DNA of 7,900 bases from an uncultured Alphaproteobacteria bacterium (GTDB lineage: Bacteria; Pseudomonadota; Alphaproteobacteria; RF32; CAG-239). The position numbers and the translations under genes are program-made. Below are positions 1-6,462 of this stretch, one piece after another. The stretch covers positions 1-7,900 of the forward strand of contig URWU01000059.1 of the NCBI GenBank assembly GCA_900551585.1. Direction: 5' to 3'. Below the pieces are notes generated by a model, which saw only the letters and a list, made by a program, of their open reading frames with translations, had not been told where the DNA came from and ran no database searches. Numbering within the stretch: position 1 is the stretch's first letter; each line of letters begins with the position of its first letter.

Positions 1-48
1 CGAGATGTAGCTCCGTCTCGTGGGCTCGGAGATGTGTATAAGAGACAG
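1..48 (+). other. Illumina Nextera P7/i7 adapter (artefact, not genomic)
   Basis: Positions 30-48 are the 19-nt Tn5 mosaic end (AGATGTGTATAAGAGACAG). Positions 15-29 are the Nextera read-2 adapter stem (GTCTCGTGGGCTCGG), 7-14 an 8-nt index (GTAGCTCC, which reads GGAGCTAC on the other strand and from memory is Nextera index N718), and 1-6 the end of the P7 primer (CGAGAT). This is library-construction sequence and should be trimmed. Genomic sequence starts at 49. Confidence 0.98.
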
Positions 49-188
49 GTCAACCACTATGCCTGCAAATTCAAAAGGAGCGGGGAGAGCAGTGTTAGGT
101 TCGAAACTATCAGCTTGAGAAGAATTGACGTTACAAGCCCAAAGGCAGGTTAAAATCACAACGATACAAAAAATTAACTTTTTCATGG
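49..188 (-). CDS. 5' fragment of a probable lipoprotein gene, apparently frameshifted at a homopolymer
   Basis: On the minus strand an ATG at 188-186 is followed by seven A residues. As written, the ATG frame gives M-K-K-S and then a stop. The frame entered after one more A, read from 180-178 down to the adapter at 49, stays open for 44 codons. It begins with Lys, a hydrophobic stretch (LIFCIVVILTCLWAC) and a polar segment (NVNSSQADS), which is the layout of a type II lipoprotein signal peptide with the lipobox Cys after L-W-A. Trp at -2 is unusual. No ATG, GTG or TTG start lies in the open frame between the upstream in-frame stop and the hydrophobic run. An 8-A run would restore M-K-K-K-L-I-F. 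The simplest reading is a one-base deletion in the homopolymer, as a sequencing error or a real mutation, in an envelope lipoprotein whose remainder lies beyond the fragment end. The function of the mature protein cannot be told. Confidence 0.45.
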
Positions 189-342
189 TTTATAGAATTT
201 AATTGTTAATACTCAAGAAAAAGAAAAAAATTATTGTCTCAACAAAATAAGATTCAACAGCCTTAATAATTTTTTTCAGACTGTTAAAATATCATATTTT
301 TGTTGTATCGTCTAGACAAAAATTGTTACGCTTTTGTGAAAA
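189..342. other. AT-rich intergenic region with small inverted repeats
   Basis: This gap between the MATE stop and the lipoprotein start has no credible ORF. It holds a nearly perfect AT palindrome at 286-300 (AAAATAT, C, ATATTTT). It also holds a 7-bp inverted repeat at 297-303 and 316-322 (TTTTTGT / ACAAAAA, 12-nt loop), which contains the palindromic GTCTAGAC on the minus strand. Neither is a convincing intrinsic terminator because GC-rich stems are absent. The region should carry the promoter of the leftmost gene on the minus strand, but I see no clear -35/-10 pair. Confidence 0.5.
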
Positions 343-1701
343 TCAGCGCAGCCCGTATTTATTGTCGCGATAACGCAGATACAGAAAGCGGCTGCCGTTG
401 AAAATGAGCGATGTCATGCCGCCGCAGGCCAAGCCGAGGATTAAGCCTTTTAAGCCAAGCCCGAATTTGAATGCCAGCAGATAAGCGCCGCTGATTCTAA
501 AACCGAGAAAGGCAATAACCTGAAACAAAGTCGGAATTTTAACATCGCTGCGGCCGTTCAAAGCACCATAGAAGCTGAGCGGCAGAGAATCAATGAAAAC
601 ATCGGCCATCAGATAGAGAATCAACCCGTGGATAACGGTCATAACACTTCCGTCATTGGTGAAAATGCCGAAAATCTGGTTCGGGAAGTTATAAATCAAC
701 ACTTCCAAAACAAACAGAGCCGAAAGGATAATCAAAAATCCGGCCAGCGTTGCCGACATAATTCCGTCTTTGTCTTTGCGTCCGTATGCGTTTGCCACGA
801 CAATTGACGCCGCCTGCGAGATTGAGAAGCAAATCATAAAGACCAGCGTGTCAACATTTACCAAAATCACATAAGTCGCCATGGTATGCTGTCCCATCCA
901 GCCGGCAAAAGTGCTGACGGCCGAGAAAGAGCCGTTTGTGGCCACGGTCGTAATCGCAACGCCAAAGCCGATTTTGCGTGTTGTTTTACTGTCATTCCAC
1001 CAGGTATCATAAGAGCGGTCGAGGCCAAAGCGCTTATTGAGTTTGGGATTGCGCTTCATCCGGTAGATATAATAAATCATAAAAAAGGCGAGGAAAATAC
1101 GCACAATCAGGGTCGAGGTTGCCGAACCGACAGCGCCCATCTCCGGAAAACCGAATTTGCCGTAAACCAGAACCGGATTAATCATCACATTGAGAATATT
1201 GGCAATGATAATCGCATACATGGCAATATGCGGCCGTTTAATCGACTGCAAAAAGAAGTTGGCATTGACATAAATCAGAATAAACGGGATTGAAAAAACA
1301 AAAACCCGCAGCACGCGTCCGGCATTGGCCGCCATTTCTTTTTCCTGACCGAGCAGCAACAGGATTGTTTCGCCGTTAATGCCGATTAAAGTGAAAATCA
1401 CTCCGAGCCAAATAGAATATTTGCGCCCTTCATTAAAGATTTTGCCGCAGGATTGAAACTTGCGGGCGCCGAATTTTTGCGAAGATTTAATCAAGACACC
1501 TTGCAGCAAGCCGATAGGGATGGTAAACAGCACGACAAAAATCGAGTTTGCCAGGCCGATATAGGCTAGTTGGTCGGTATTATAATTTCCGACAATCATA
1601 GTATCAATAATGCCCATAATTCCCATTGCGACAAAAGCCGTCGTAATCGGAAAAGCCAGTTTGGCAATCTGCCGCAGGTCTTTTTTAATCAATTCTCTCA
1701 T
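343..1701 (-). CDS. MATE-family efflux transporter
   Basis: The 452-aa product matches the usual MATE length of about 450 residues and is hydrophobic throughout, consistent with the 12-helix, two-lobed inner-membrane fold. MATE proteins export cationic drugs or metabolites in exchange for Na+ or H+. Family hallmarks are Pro18 and Asp33 in the first helix (ending D-T-M-I-V-G-N-Y), and in the first half a run of NI-LN-INP-LVYG followed by FGFPEMGAVGSA. The second half repeats the pattern, as expected from the internal duplication. The start is ATG at 1701-1699; a purine-rich AAGAAA upstream is a poor Shine-Dalgarno, so translation may be coupled to hydE, whose stop lies 15 nt upstream. No terminator is obvious downstream. 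The substrate cannot be predicted. Family assignment is secure; subfamily (NorM, DinF or MepA-like) is not. Confidence 0.93.
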   Translation of the reverse strand: MRELIKKDLRQIAKLAFPITTAFVAMGIMGIIDTMIVGNYNTDQLAYIGLANSIFVVLFTIPIGLLQGVLIKSSQKFGARKFQSCGKIFNEGRKYSIWLGVIFTLIGINGETILLLLGQEKEMAANAGRVLRVFVFSIPFILIYVNANFFLQSIKRPHIAMYAIIIANILNVMINPVLVYGKFGFPEMGAVGSATSTLIVRIFLAFFMIYYIYRMKRNPKLNKRFGLDRSYDTWWNDSKTTRKIGFGVAITTVATNGSFSAVSTFAGWMGQHTMATYVILVNVDTLVFMICFSISQAASIVVANAYGRKDKDGIMSATLAGFLIILSALFVLEVLIYNFPNQIFGIFTNDGSVMTVIHGLILYLMADVFIDSLPLSFYGALNGRSDVKIPTLFQVIAFLGFRISGAYLLAFKFGLGLKGLILGLACGGMTSLIFNGSRFLYLRYRDNKYGLR

Positions 1702-1716
1702 GTTTTTCTTATTTCT

Positions 1717-2763
1717 TTATTTGTTTGATTGTTCTCTCAGCCATTTTTTGCTCTGGCCGCAGTCTTTGCCGACGGTCCGGCCGAGACTTTCAATTTTTTT
1801 AATAACTTTTTCCAGGCTTTCATCAGGCGTGTAACCGGTGGTGGTTTTGCCGGGATAAAGCTGATAATGCTTGCGATAATCCGTCATGGTAATATTAGGC
1901 ATAATCACGTTTGCACCGCCGCACAAGGCTCTGGCCTGGCCGTTTGGAGCCAGTGTTTCCATCGCTGTTGTCGCCGGAATGTTTATTTCCGGTAAAATCA
2001 AACGCGTGAGTGCCATAACTTTAAGCGATAAGTCAAGCATACCGCCCTGAGCGTCTTTTAACGGTGTTTTCGGATGCGGAATAAACGGGCCGATACCAAT
2101 CATATCGCAGCTCATTTCTTTGAAGAATAAAATATCATCGGCCAGAGATTCTGTCGTTTGGTTGGGCAGGCCGACCAAACAGCCGGAACCGAGTTCATAG
2201 CCGAGTTTTTTCAAGTCTCTCATGCATTGGGCGCGAGCTTCCCAGCTCATGCCGGGGTCATTTTCTTCATAGAGTTTTTTGTCGGTCGTTTCAATACGGA
2301 TAAGAAAACGGTCGGCGCCGGCTTCTTTATAGGCCGCATAGTCTTCCGGACTTTTTTCGCCGGTACTGAGGGTCAGTGCCAATCCGAGAGCTTTAATCCC
2401 TTTGATGATTTCGACCATGCGCTCGGTTGTAAAATGCATATCTTCGCCGGATTGCAGGACAACGGTTTTCAGTCCCATGTTTTTTGCATGCTCGGCAAGA
2501 GTCAGAATAGTCGGAATATCAATACGGTAACGCTCAAGTTCTTTATTGTCGCGCCTAAGGCCACAGTAAAGGCAGTTGTTTTTGCAATAATTTGAAAACT
2601 CAATCAAACCGCGCAGATGAATTTCATCACCGACATATTTTTTGCGTACGGCGTCGGCAGCCTGCAGCAACTCATCGGTATAATCATTGTCTGTCAAAAG
2701 AGCAATCAGCTCATCTCTTGACAGACTGTGTGTTTCAACTGCTTTGGCAATTAAATTTCTCAT
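1717..2763 (-). CDS. hydE: [FeFe]-hydrogenase H-cluster maturase HydE (radical SAM)
   Basis: The 348-aa product has the same length as Thermotoga maritima HydE and aligns with my recollection of it almost without gaps. The radical-SAM cluster motif is C60-x3-C64-x2-C67 (C-K-N-N-C-L-Y-C-G-L-R-R). Other matching signatures are LQSGED (103-108), STGE (133-136), R156 and E158 in the SAM/substrate region, GIGPFIPHP (223-231), P-A-T-T-A-M (263-268), N-V-I-M-P-N (285-290) and Y-Q-L-Y-P-G-K (300-306). In the known pathway HydE acts in the cytoplasm on the Cys-Fe(CO)2(CN) complex made by HydG, on the way to the H-cluster diiron unit built on HydF. The auxiliary C-terminal cluster cysteines of T. maritima (311, 319, 322) are absent, as in many active HydE proteins. 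The ATG at 2763 has an excellent AAGGAG site six bases upstream. HydF, HydG and HydA are not present in this window. Confidence 0.93.
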   Translation of the reverse strand: MRNLIAKAVETHSLSRDELIALLTDNDYTDELLQAADAVRKKYVGDEIHLRGLIEFSNYCKNNCLYCGLRRDNKELERYRIDIPTILTLAEHAKNMGLKTVVLQSGEDMHFTTERMVEIIKGIKALGLALTLSTGEKSPEDYAAYKEAGADRFLIRIETTDKKLYEENDPGMSWEARAQCMRDLKKLGYELGSGCLVGLPNQTTESLADDILFFKEMSCDMIGIGPFIPHPKTPLKDAQGGMLDLSLKVMALTRLILPEINIPATTAMETLAPNGQARALCGGANVIMPNITMTDYRKHYQLYPGKTTTGYTPDESLEKVIKKIESLGRTVGKDCGQSKKWLREQSNK

Positions 2764-2769
2764 TGCAAA

Positions 2770-2775
2770 CTCCTT
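2770..2775 (-). promoter_or_regulatory. Shine-Dalgarno site of hydE
   Basis: AAGGAG on the minus strand, six bases before the ATG at 2763-2761. It is the strongest ribosome-binding site in the left half of the window and fixes the hydE start. Confidence 0.8.
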
Positions 2776-2790
2776 GATTCGGTTGTCCTG

Positions 2791-2819
2791 AATTTAGACT
2801 AATTATCCAGATTAAGCAA
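2791..2819 (-). promoter_or_regulatory. Candidate promoter of hydE
   Basis: On the minus strand TTGCTT (2819-2814) is followed after 17 bases by TAAATT (2796-2791), a partial match to sigma-70 -35 and -10 boxes. An alternative -10, GATAAT, lies at 2807-2802. A promoter is expected here because a terminator lies just upstream and an independent ribosome-binding site just downstream, but the match itself is weak. Confidence 0.3.
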
Positions 2820-2828
2820 CTTTAAAAC

Positions 2829-2862
2829 ATTAAAAAGGAGCTTTTATCAGCTCCTTTTTAAT
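2829..2862 (-). terminator. Intrinsic terminator after the hydE-like gene (potentially bidirectional)
   Basis: A perfect 14-bp inverted repeat (ATTAAAAAGGAGCT / AGCTCCTTTTTAAT) encloses a 6-nt loop. On the minus strand the hairpin begins 13 nt after the TGA stop at 2876-2878, and its 3' arm ends in TTTTT, as for a Rho-independent terminator. The symmetric A/T flanks mean it could also act on the plus strand. It separates the two HydE-type genes transcriptionally. Confidence 0.85.
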
Positions 2863-2875
2863 AAAAGTAAAACTT

Positions 2876-3919
2876 TCACTTTTCAAATACCGGAGAAACA
2901 ACGCGTCCCCAGCTTTCAATCTTGGCAGTCAGTTCTGACAGGCCGTTTTTCAGGTCGGCGCCGGCAGTCGATTTTCCGTCAAAGATTTCATACTTGCCGC
3001 GCAGCCAAGGCGCTGTGACATTTGTCATCACCAGGTTTCCGCCGCACTCCATTCCAAGCTTTTGCGCTTCGGGAGCCAGAGCTTCAAGCGAAGTGGCCGC
3101 AACAATGTCGCTTTCCGGATTCAGCAAACGGCTGATTGCCATACATTTTAAGACTAGGTTCACATCCGCTTTGGGATAATCTTTCAACGGCATCTCCTGA
3201 TGAGGGATAAAGCCGCCGATTCCAATCATCTCGGCACTAAGTTCTTTGATATAAAGCAAATCCTTGGCGATAGATTGCAATGATTGTCCGGGCAGCCCGA
3301 CCAGATTTCCCGTCGCCAGATAAAATCCATAATTATTGATAATATGGAGCTGGTCGTCTCGGGTATGCCAATCCTGATAGGGGTGCATTTTATTAAATAA
3401 TTTTTTGTCGGTTGTTTCAATCCTCATCAAATAACCTTTGACGCCGTCTTTGGCAAAGGCGCGGTAATCAAATCTTGAAGCATTTCCGCAGCTTAAGATA
3501 ACCTTGAATCCCAGTCTTCTGAGCTCAGGCAGGATTTCTTTCAAAAAAGAATAGGGGCCTGAATTATCTTCTGTGCGGGAGGTCAAATTGCAATTAAACT
3601 CGCCGGATTGCAAAACCAGTGTTTTAAGACCGCATTCTCTCGCCTGATGAGCCATTTCCAAAAAATCGGTTTTATCGGCTCGGTAGCGCTCAATCTTGGA
3701 ATTGCTTTTTCGTAATCCGCAATACAGACAGTCATTGCTGCATAAGTTGCTGAATTCGAATAACCCCCAGATTTTGATTTTATCGCCTTTATACTGAGAT
3801 CTGACACGGTCAGCGGCGGCAAATAAATCAGCATCAAAACAATGAAATTTTAAAAGTTTTTCAATTTGCGGAACAGTCAGATTGTGTGATTGTTCAGCTT
3901 TTTCAATAATCTCTTTCAT
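2876..3919 (-). CDS. HydE-like radical SAM protein, diverged paralog
   Basis: The 347-aa product is homologous to the neighbouring HydE over its whole length. It keeps the cluster motif C60-x3-C64-x2-C67 (C-S-N-D-C-L-Y-C-G-L-R-K), LQSGE (103-107), R166 and E168, and GIG-FIPH (233-240), so it should bind a [4Fe-4S] cluster and SAM. It departs from HydE at cavity and loop positions: Trp51 for Arg, a roughly 10-residue insertion near 109-122, Asn146 where HydE has Glu (STGE becomes SCGN), Gly236 for Pro, A275-T276 for T-T, Thr299 for Pro, and Phe313 for the Tyr of the YPGK loop. It may therefore act on a different substrate. Alternatives within the same broad clade are PylB-like (methylornithine synthase) or HmdB-like enzymes, but no pyl or hmd genes are in view. 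The ATG at 3919 has no good Shine-Dalgarno; the start is supported by N-terminal alignment with HydE. A terminator follows directly. Confidence 0.85.
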   Translation of the reverse strand: MKEIIEKAEQSHNLTVPQIEKLLKFHCFDADLFAAADRVRSQYKGDKIKIWGLFEFSNLCSNDCLYCGLRKSNSKIERYRADKTDFLEMAHQARECGLKTLVLQSGEFNCNLTSRTEDNSGPYSFLKEILPELRRLGFKVILSCGNASRFDYRAFAKDGVKGYLMRIETTDKKLFNKMHPYQDWHTRDDQLHIINNYGFYLATGNLVGLPGQSLQSIAKDLLYIKELSAEMIGIGGFIPHQEMPLKDYPKADVNLVLKCMAISRLLNPESDIVAATSLEALAPEAQKLGMECGGNLVMTNVTAPWLRGKYEIFDGKSTAGADLKNGLSELTAKIESWGRVVSPVFEK

Positions 3920-4011
3920 AATTTATTAGTTTTATTTGTTCGTACAAAAACTACCATAAGTTCTTACCGAAATCAAACAAAATTTTTATTGCAAAATTTG
4001 TGTTCAAACAC

Positions 4012-4040
4012 TTGACAGCGCTGATAAAAAGAGTATTGAT
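4012..4040 (+). promoter_or_regulatory. Candidate promoter of the sulP operon
   Basis: A perfect -35 hexamer TTGACA (4012-4017) lies 74 bases before the sulP start. With 16-17 bases of spacing the -10 is TATTGA or ATTGAT (4034-4040), a weak match. The location in the divergent gap suits the first gene of the plus-strand operon. Confidence 0.4.
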
Positions 4041-4061
4041 ACACCCCGTAAAAAGTATCAA
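4036..4061 (+). repeat. Inverted repeat in the sulP leader
   Basis: TTGATAC (4036-4042) and GTATCAA (4055-4061) form a perfect 7-bp dyad around a 12-nt centre. It overlaps or directly follows the candidate -10 box and lies 29 bases before the sulP ATG. It may be an operator half-site pair or a weak leader hairpin. It is not an FNR site, because that has four bases between TTGAT and ATCAA and here there are sixteen. Confidence 0.45.
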
Positions 4062-4090
4062 GAAAAATTCAGAAAAAGAGAAGATAGAAA

Positions 4091-5848
4091 ATGTTAGCGT
4101 TCATCAATCGCTTTGCCGGTTACTATGGCAAAAATTTTGCACCGAAAATTGTAGAAGTTCTAAAAAAAGGTTACACCAAGGCCGATTTCAAACGTGACTG
4201 CGTTGCCGGTTTGACCGTGGCGGTCATCTCCATTCCGTTGTCGCTCGCTTTGGCCATTGCGTCAGGCGTGTCGCCGGCTCAAGGTCTGTATACGGCAATT
4301 GTGGCCGGTTTTTTCATCGCCTTTTTAGGCGGCAGCCGTTATCAAATCGGCGGTCCGACCGGTGCTTTTGTCGTCGTCATTTTCAGCGTCATCCAGCAAT
4401 TCGGCTACCCCGGATTAGCCATGACAATGCTGGTTGCTGGTTTGGTTTTGATTGTTGCCGGATTATTAAAATTCGGAACTTATATCAAATATATTCCTTA
4501 TCCGGTTGTTATCGGTTTTACCGCCGGTATCGGCCTGCTGCTGATTACCACGCAGATAAAAGACCTGCTCGGTTTGAAAATAGAGAATCTTCCGGCCGAA
4601 TTCCTGCCCAAATGGCGTGCTTATCTGGGAAATCTCAATTCGTTGAGCCTCACGTCTTTGTTTGTAACCATTATTTCATTCGGGATTATTTTTTATGTAA
4701 AGTTCAAGCGTCCGAAACTCCCGGCCTATCTGCTGAGCGTTGTCGGCACCACGTTTTTTGTCGGCATTGTAACCATATTCGGGGTTCATGTTGATACCAT
4801 CGGCAGCCAGTTTGGCGGAATTCCGCATTTTCTGCCTATGCCGCATATTCCCGAATTTGACTTTGATTTATTCTTAAAAGTCATTCCCAGCGGTTTGACA
4901 ATTGCCTTTTTGGCCGGTGTCGAATCTTTGCTGAGCGCAACAGTTGTCGACGGTATGAGCGGTGATAACCACAATTCAAATGCCGAATTAATCGGTGAGG
5001 GACTGGCAAATATCATCTGTTCATTTTTCACAGGTGTTCCGGCAACGGGTGCCATCGCGCGTACGGCAACAAACTTCAAAGCCAATGCTTATTCTCCGAT
5101 TGCCGGTATGATGCAGTCGGTCTTTTTGCTGGCTTTCATGCTGCTGTTGTCTCCTTTGGCAAAATATATTCCTCTGGCCTGCCTGTCGTCTATTTTGATT
5201 ATCATCGGCTGGAATATGCTGGGGCTGGATAAAATGTATAAATTGCTTTTAGGCCCCAAAGGCGACCGTTATACATTGATTGTCACGGTTTTGTTGACGG
5301 TATTGGTTGACTTAAATACTGCTATCAGTGTCGGCTTCATTATGTCGAGCATTATTTTCATGCACCGCATGAGCCGCGAACTGGAAATCGAAACAGATGA
5401 AAGCACGCTTGAATATGACGGCGGCGGCCGCGATTTGACAGAGGTTCTGCACGAGCAGGGCGTTGTCTCCATGCGTTTTTCCGGACCGTTGTTTTTTGGC
5501 GTTGCTTCGCAGATTTCCAGCTTTTTGAAAAAAGTCAATCTGCCGCACCAACACCCGAAAGTTGTTATTCTGCGTATGGGATATGTGCCTTTGGTTGACG
5601 CAACCGGCGCCAATGTCATTGTCGAATTTGTGAAGAAACTTAAAAAATTCGATACAAAGATTATATTCTCTAACGTTAAGAAACAGCCGCGCCGCGTTTT
5701 GCATGATGCTTTAAATAAGGAAGGCATTGATAACAGCTGTATTTCAACGGCTTCCACGTTTGAAAATGCCCTTAAAATGACAAAACGTTATCTCAAAGCT
5801 CAGGAAACGGGAGATATTGACGCCAAAGATGACAATTCTGATAAGTAG
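4091..5848 (+). CDS. SulP-family anion transporter with STAS domain
   Basis: The 585-aa product has the SLC26/SulP architecture: a membrane domain over roughly residues 30-430 and a C-terminal cytoplasmic STAS domain over roughly 455-570. The diagnostic N-terminal block is present: D-C-V-A-G-L-T-V-A followed by S-I-P-L-S-L-A-L-A, G-V-S-P-A-Q-G-L-Y, and G-G-P-T-G-A-F at 87-93. The STAS domain has G-P-L-F-F-G and the loop D503-A504-T505-G506, where related domains carry a phosphorylatable Ser or Thr. SulP proteins move sulfate, bicarbonate or dicarboxylates across the inner membrane; the substrate here is not determinable. ATG 4091 is preceded by a partial Shine-Dalgarno (GAGAAG). It is the first gene of a probable operon with the two small genes downstream. 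It could also belong to the bicarbonate (BicA-like) branch. Confidence 0.95.
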   Translation: MLAFINRFAGYYGKNFAPKIVEVLKKGYTKADFKRDCVAGLTVAVISIPLSLALAIASGVSPAQGLYTAIVAGFFIAFLGGSRYQIGGPTGAFVVVIFSVIQQFGYPGLAMTMLVAGLVLIVAGLLKFGTYIKYIPYPVVIGFTAGIGLLLITTQIKDLLGLKIENLPAEFLPKWRAYLGNLNSLSLTSLFVTIISFGIIFYVKFKRPKLPAYLLSVVGTTFFVGIVTIFGVHVDTIGSQFGGIPHFLPMPHIPEFDFDLFLKVIPSGLTIAFLAGVESLLSATVVDGMSGDNHNSNAELIGEGLANIICSFFTGVPATGAIARTATNFKANAYSPIAGMMQSVFLLAFMLLLSPLAKYIPLACLSSILIIIGWNMLGLDKMYKLLLGPKGDRYTLIVTVLLTVLVDLNTAISVGFIMSSIIFMHRMSRELEIETDESTLEYDGGGRDLTEVLHEQGVVSMRFSGPLFFGVASQISSFLKKVNLPHQHPKVVILRMGYVPLVDATGANVIVEFVKKLKKFDTKIIFSNVKKQPRRVLHDALNKEGIDNSCISTASTFENALKMTKRYLKAQETGDIDAKDDNSDK

Positions 5849-5862
5849 GAGAATTGTGTTGC

Positions 5863-5911
5863 AATTTAGAGGCAAAAGGCGATAATAAACCAGAATTTTT
5901 TAATTTAGAGG
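5863..5911 (+). repeat. Direct repeat containing the ribosome-binding site
   Basis: AATTTAGAGG occurs at 5863-5872 and again at 5902-5911, each followed by an A-rich tract. The second copy supplies the Shine-Dalgarno of the next gene; the first has no start codon at a suitable distance. This 71-nt gap after sulP contains no gene. Confidence 0.5.
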
Positions 5912-5912
5912 A
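5907..5912 (+). promoter_or_regulatory. Shine-Dalgarno site deciding the start at 5920
   Basis: AGAGGA lies seven bases before ATG 5920. It favours this start over the in-frame TTG at 5854, which sits only two bases after AGGAG and would add a charged 22-residue extension ahead of an obvious signal-like sequence. Confidence 0.7.
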
Positions 5913-5919
5913 ACAAAAA

Positions 5920-6456
5920 ATGACTTTAATATTAGTTTTGATGTTTGTAACCGCCTTTAGCGCTCAGGCTTTGGCTAATCCGGCTTGTGCCGTTTGCACC
6001 ATTGCCGTCGGTGCTTCTTTGGAAATCGCCCGCCATTTTGGCGTTGATGACAGCGTTGTCGGCGTATGGGCCGGTGCTTTTCTGACGTTGCTCGGTTTTT
6101 GGATGGTTAAATGGTTTGATAAAAAAGGCTGGAACTTCAAAGGACGCGATTTCTGGCTGATTACGCTCAGTGTTGCTATGATTGGTTTTATGTATATCAG
6201 CAAGCTGAAATATGAGCCGATTGCCATTCTGATTTTCTACATTGATCCGTTTCTGTTCAGCGTGATTGTCGGTGCTCTGGCTTTGATTTGGTCATCGGAT
6301 TTTTACCAGTGGATGAAAGCTAAAAACGGCGGCCATGCGCATTTTCCTTTTGAAAAAGTGTTTGTTCCCGTTGCAACTCTGGCGCTGATTAGCGTCTGGT
6401 TTTATTATCACCCGCTTTGCGTTAAAGCTGATGATTTGTTGAATTTCATGGAGTAG
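5920..6456 (+). CDS. Conserved-looking multi-pass membrane protein with exported CxxC motif
   Basis: The 178-aa protein starts with a signal-like helix (1-19, ending A-Q-A-L-A before N-P), followed at once by C23-A-V-C26 and T-I-A-V-G-A. Hydrophobic segments follow at about 47-63, 79-94, 100-124 and 147-163, with a last cysteine at C167 in the C-terminal tail. If the first helix is cleaved or acts as an anchor, the CxxC lies at or near the periplasmic face, where it could act in thiol-disulfide exchange or bind metal or heme. I do not recognise a named family. The C-x-x-C-T-x-A-V-G-A block after a signal peptide resembles unnamed membrane proteins I recall from uncultured lineages. The gene lies 71 nt after sulP, and its stop is 6 nt before the next ATG, whose Shine-Dalgarno overlaps this gene's end, so the two are probably translationally coupled. 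The function is unknown. Confidence 0.85.
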   Translation: MTLILVLMFVTAFSAQALANPACAVCTIAVGASLEIARHFGVDDSVVGVWAGAFLTLLGFWMVKWFDKKGWNFKGRDFWLITLSVAMIGFMYISKLKYEPIAILIFYIDPFLFSVIVGALALIWSSDFYQWMKAKNGGHAHFPFEKVFVPVATLALISVWFYYHPLCVKADDLLNFME

Positions 6457-6462
6457 CCTGCA

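Noticed and set aside
297..322. A/T-only inverted repeat as terminator of the MATE gene
   Set aside because: The 7-bp stem has a single G-C pair and a 12-nt loop and no following T-run on the minus strand, so it is too weak to call.
886..1293. Plus-strand open frame opposite the MATE gene
   Set aside because: Shadow of the MATE coding strand; His/Asn/Arg-rich composition without domain features.
2158..2595. Plus-strand open frame opposite hydE
   Set aside because: Antisense shadow of a well-supported radical-SAM gene; no ribosome-binding site or recognisable domain.
2876..3919. Biotin synthase (BioB) as identity of the second radical-SAM gene
   Set aside because: Full-length match to HydE blocks (CLYCGLR, LQSGE, GIG-FIPH) and absence of BioB-specific context favour the HydE-like clade.
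3978..3999. Direct repeat CAAAATTT twice in the divergent gap
   Set aside because: Low-complexity AT-rich sequence; an 8-mer recurrence here is not informative.
5269..5757. Minus-strand open frames opposite the sulP STAS region
   Set aside because: Two overlapping frames antisense to a strongly conserved domain; both are codon-bias shadows.
5856..5885. Nine-codon leader ORF (GTG start after AGGAG) between sulP and the next gene
   Set aside because: A ribosome-binding site at the right distance exists, but so short an ORF is expected by chance and no attenuator hairpin follows it.
5854..5919. N-terminal extension of the CxxC membrane protein from TTG 5854
   Set aside because: Shine-Dalgarno spacing for this TTG is only two bases, the extension is charged and precedes a signal-like helix, and ATG 5920 has an ideal site.
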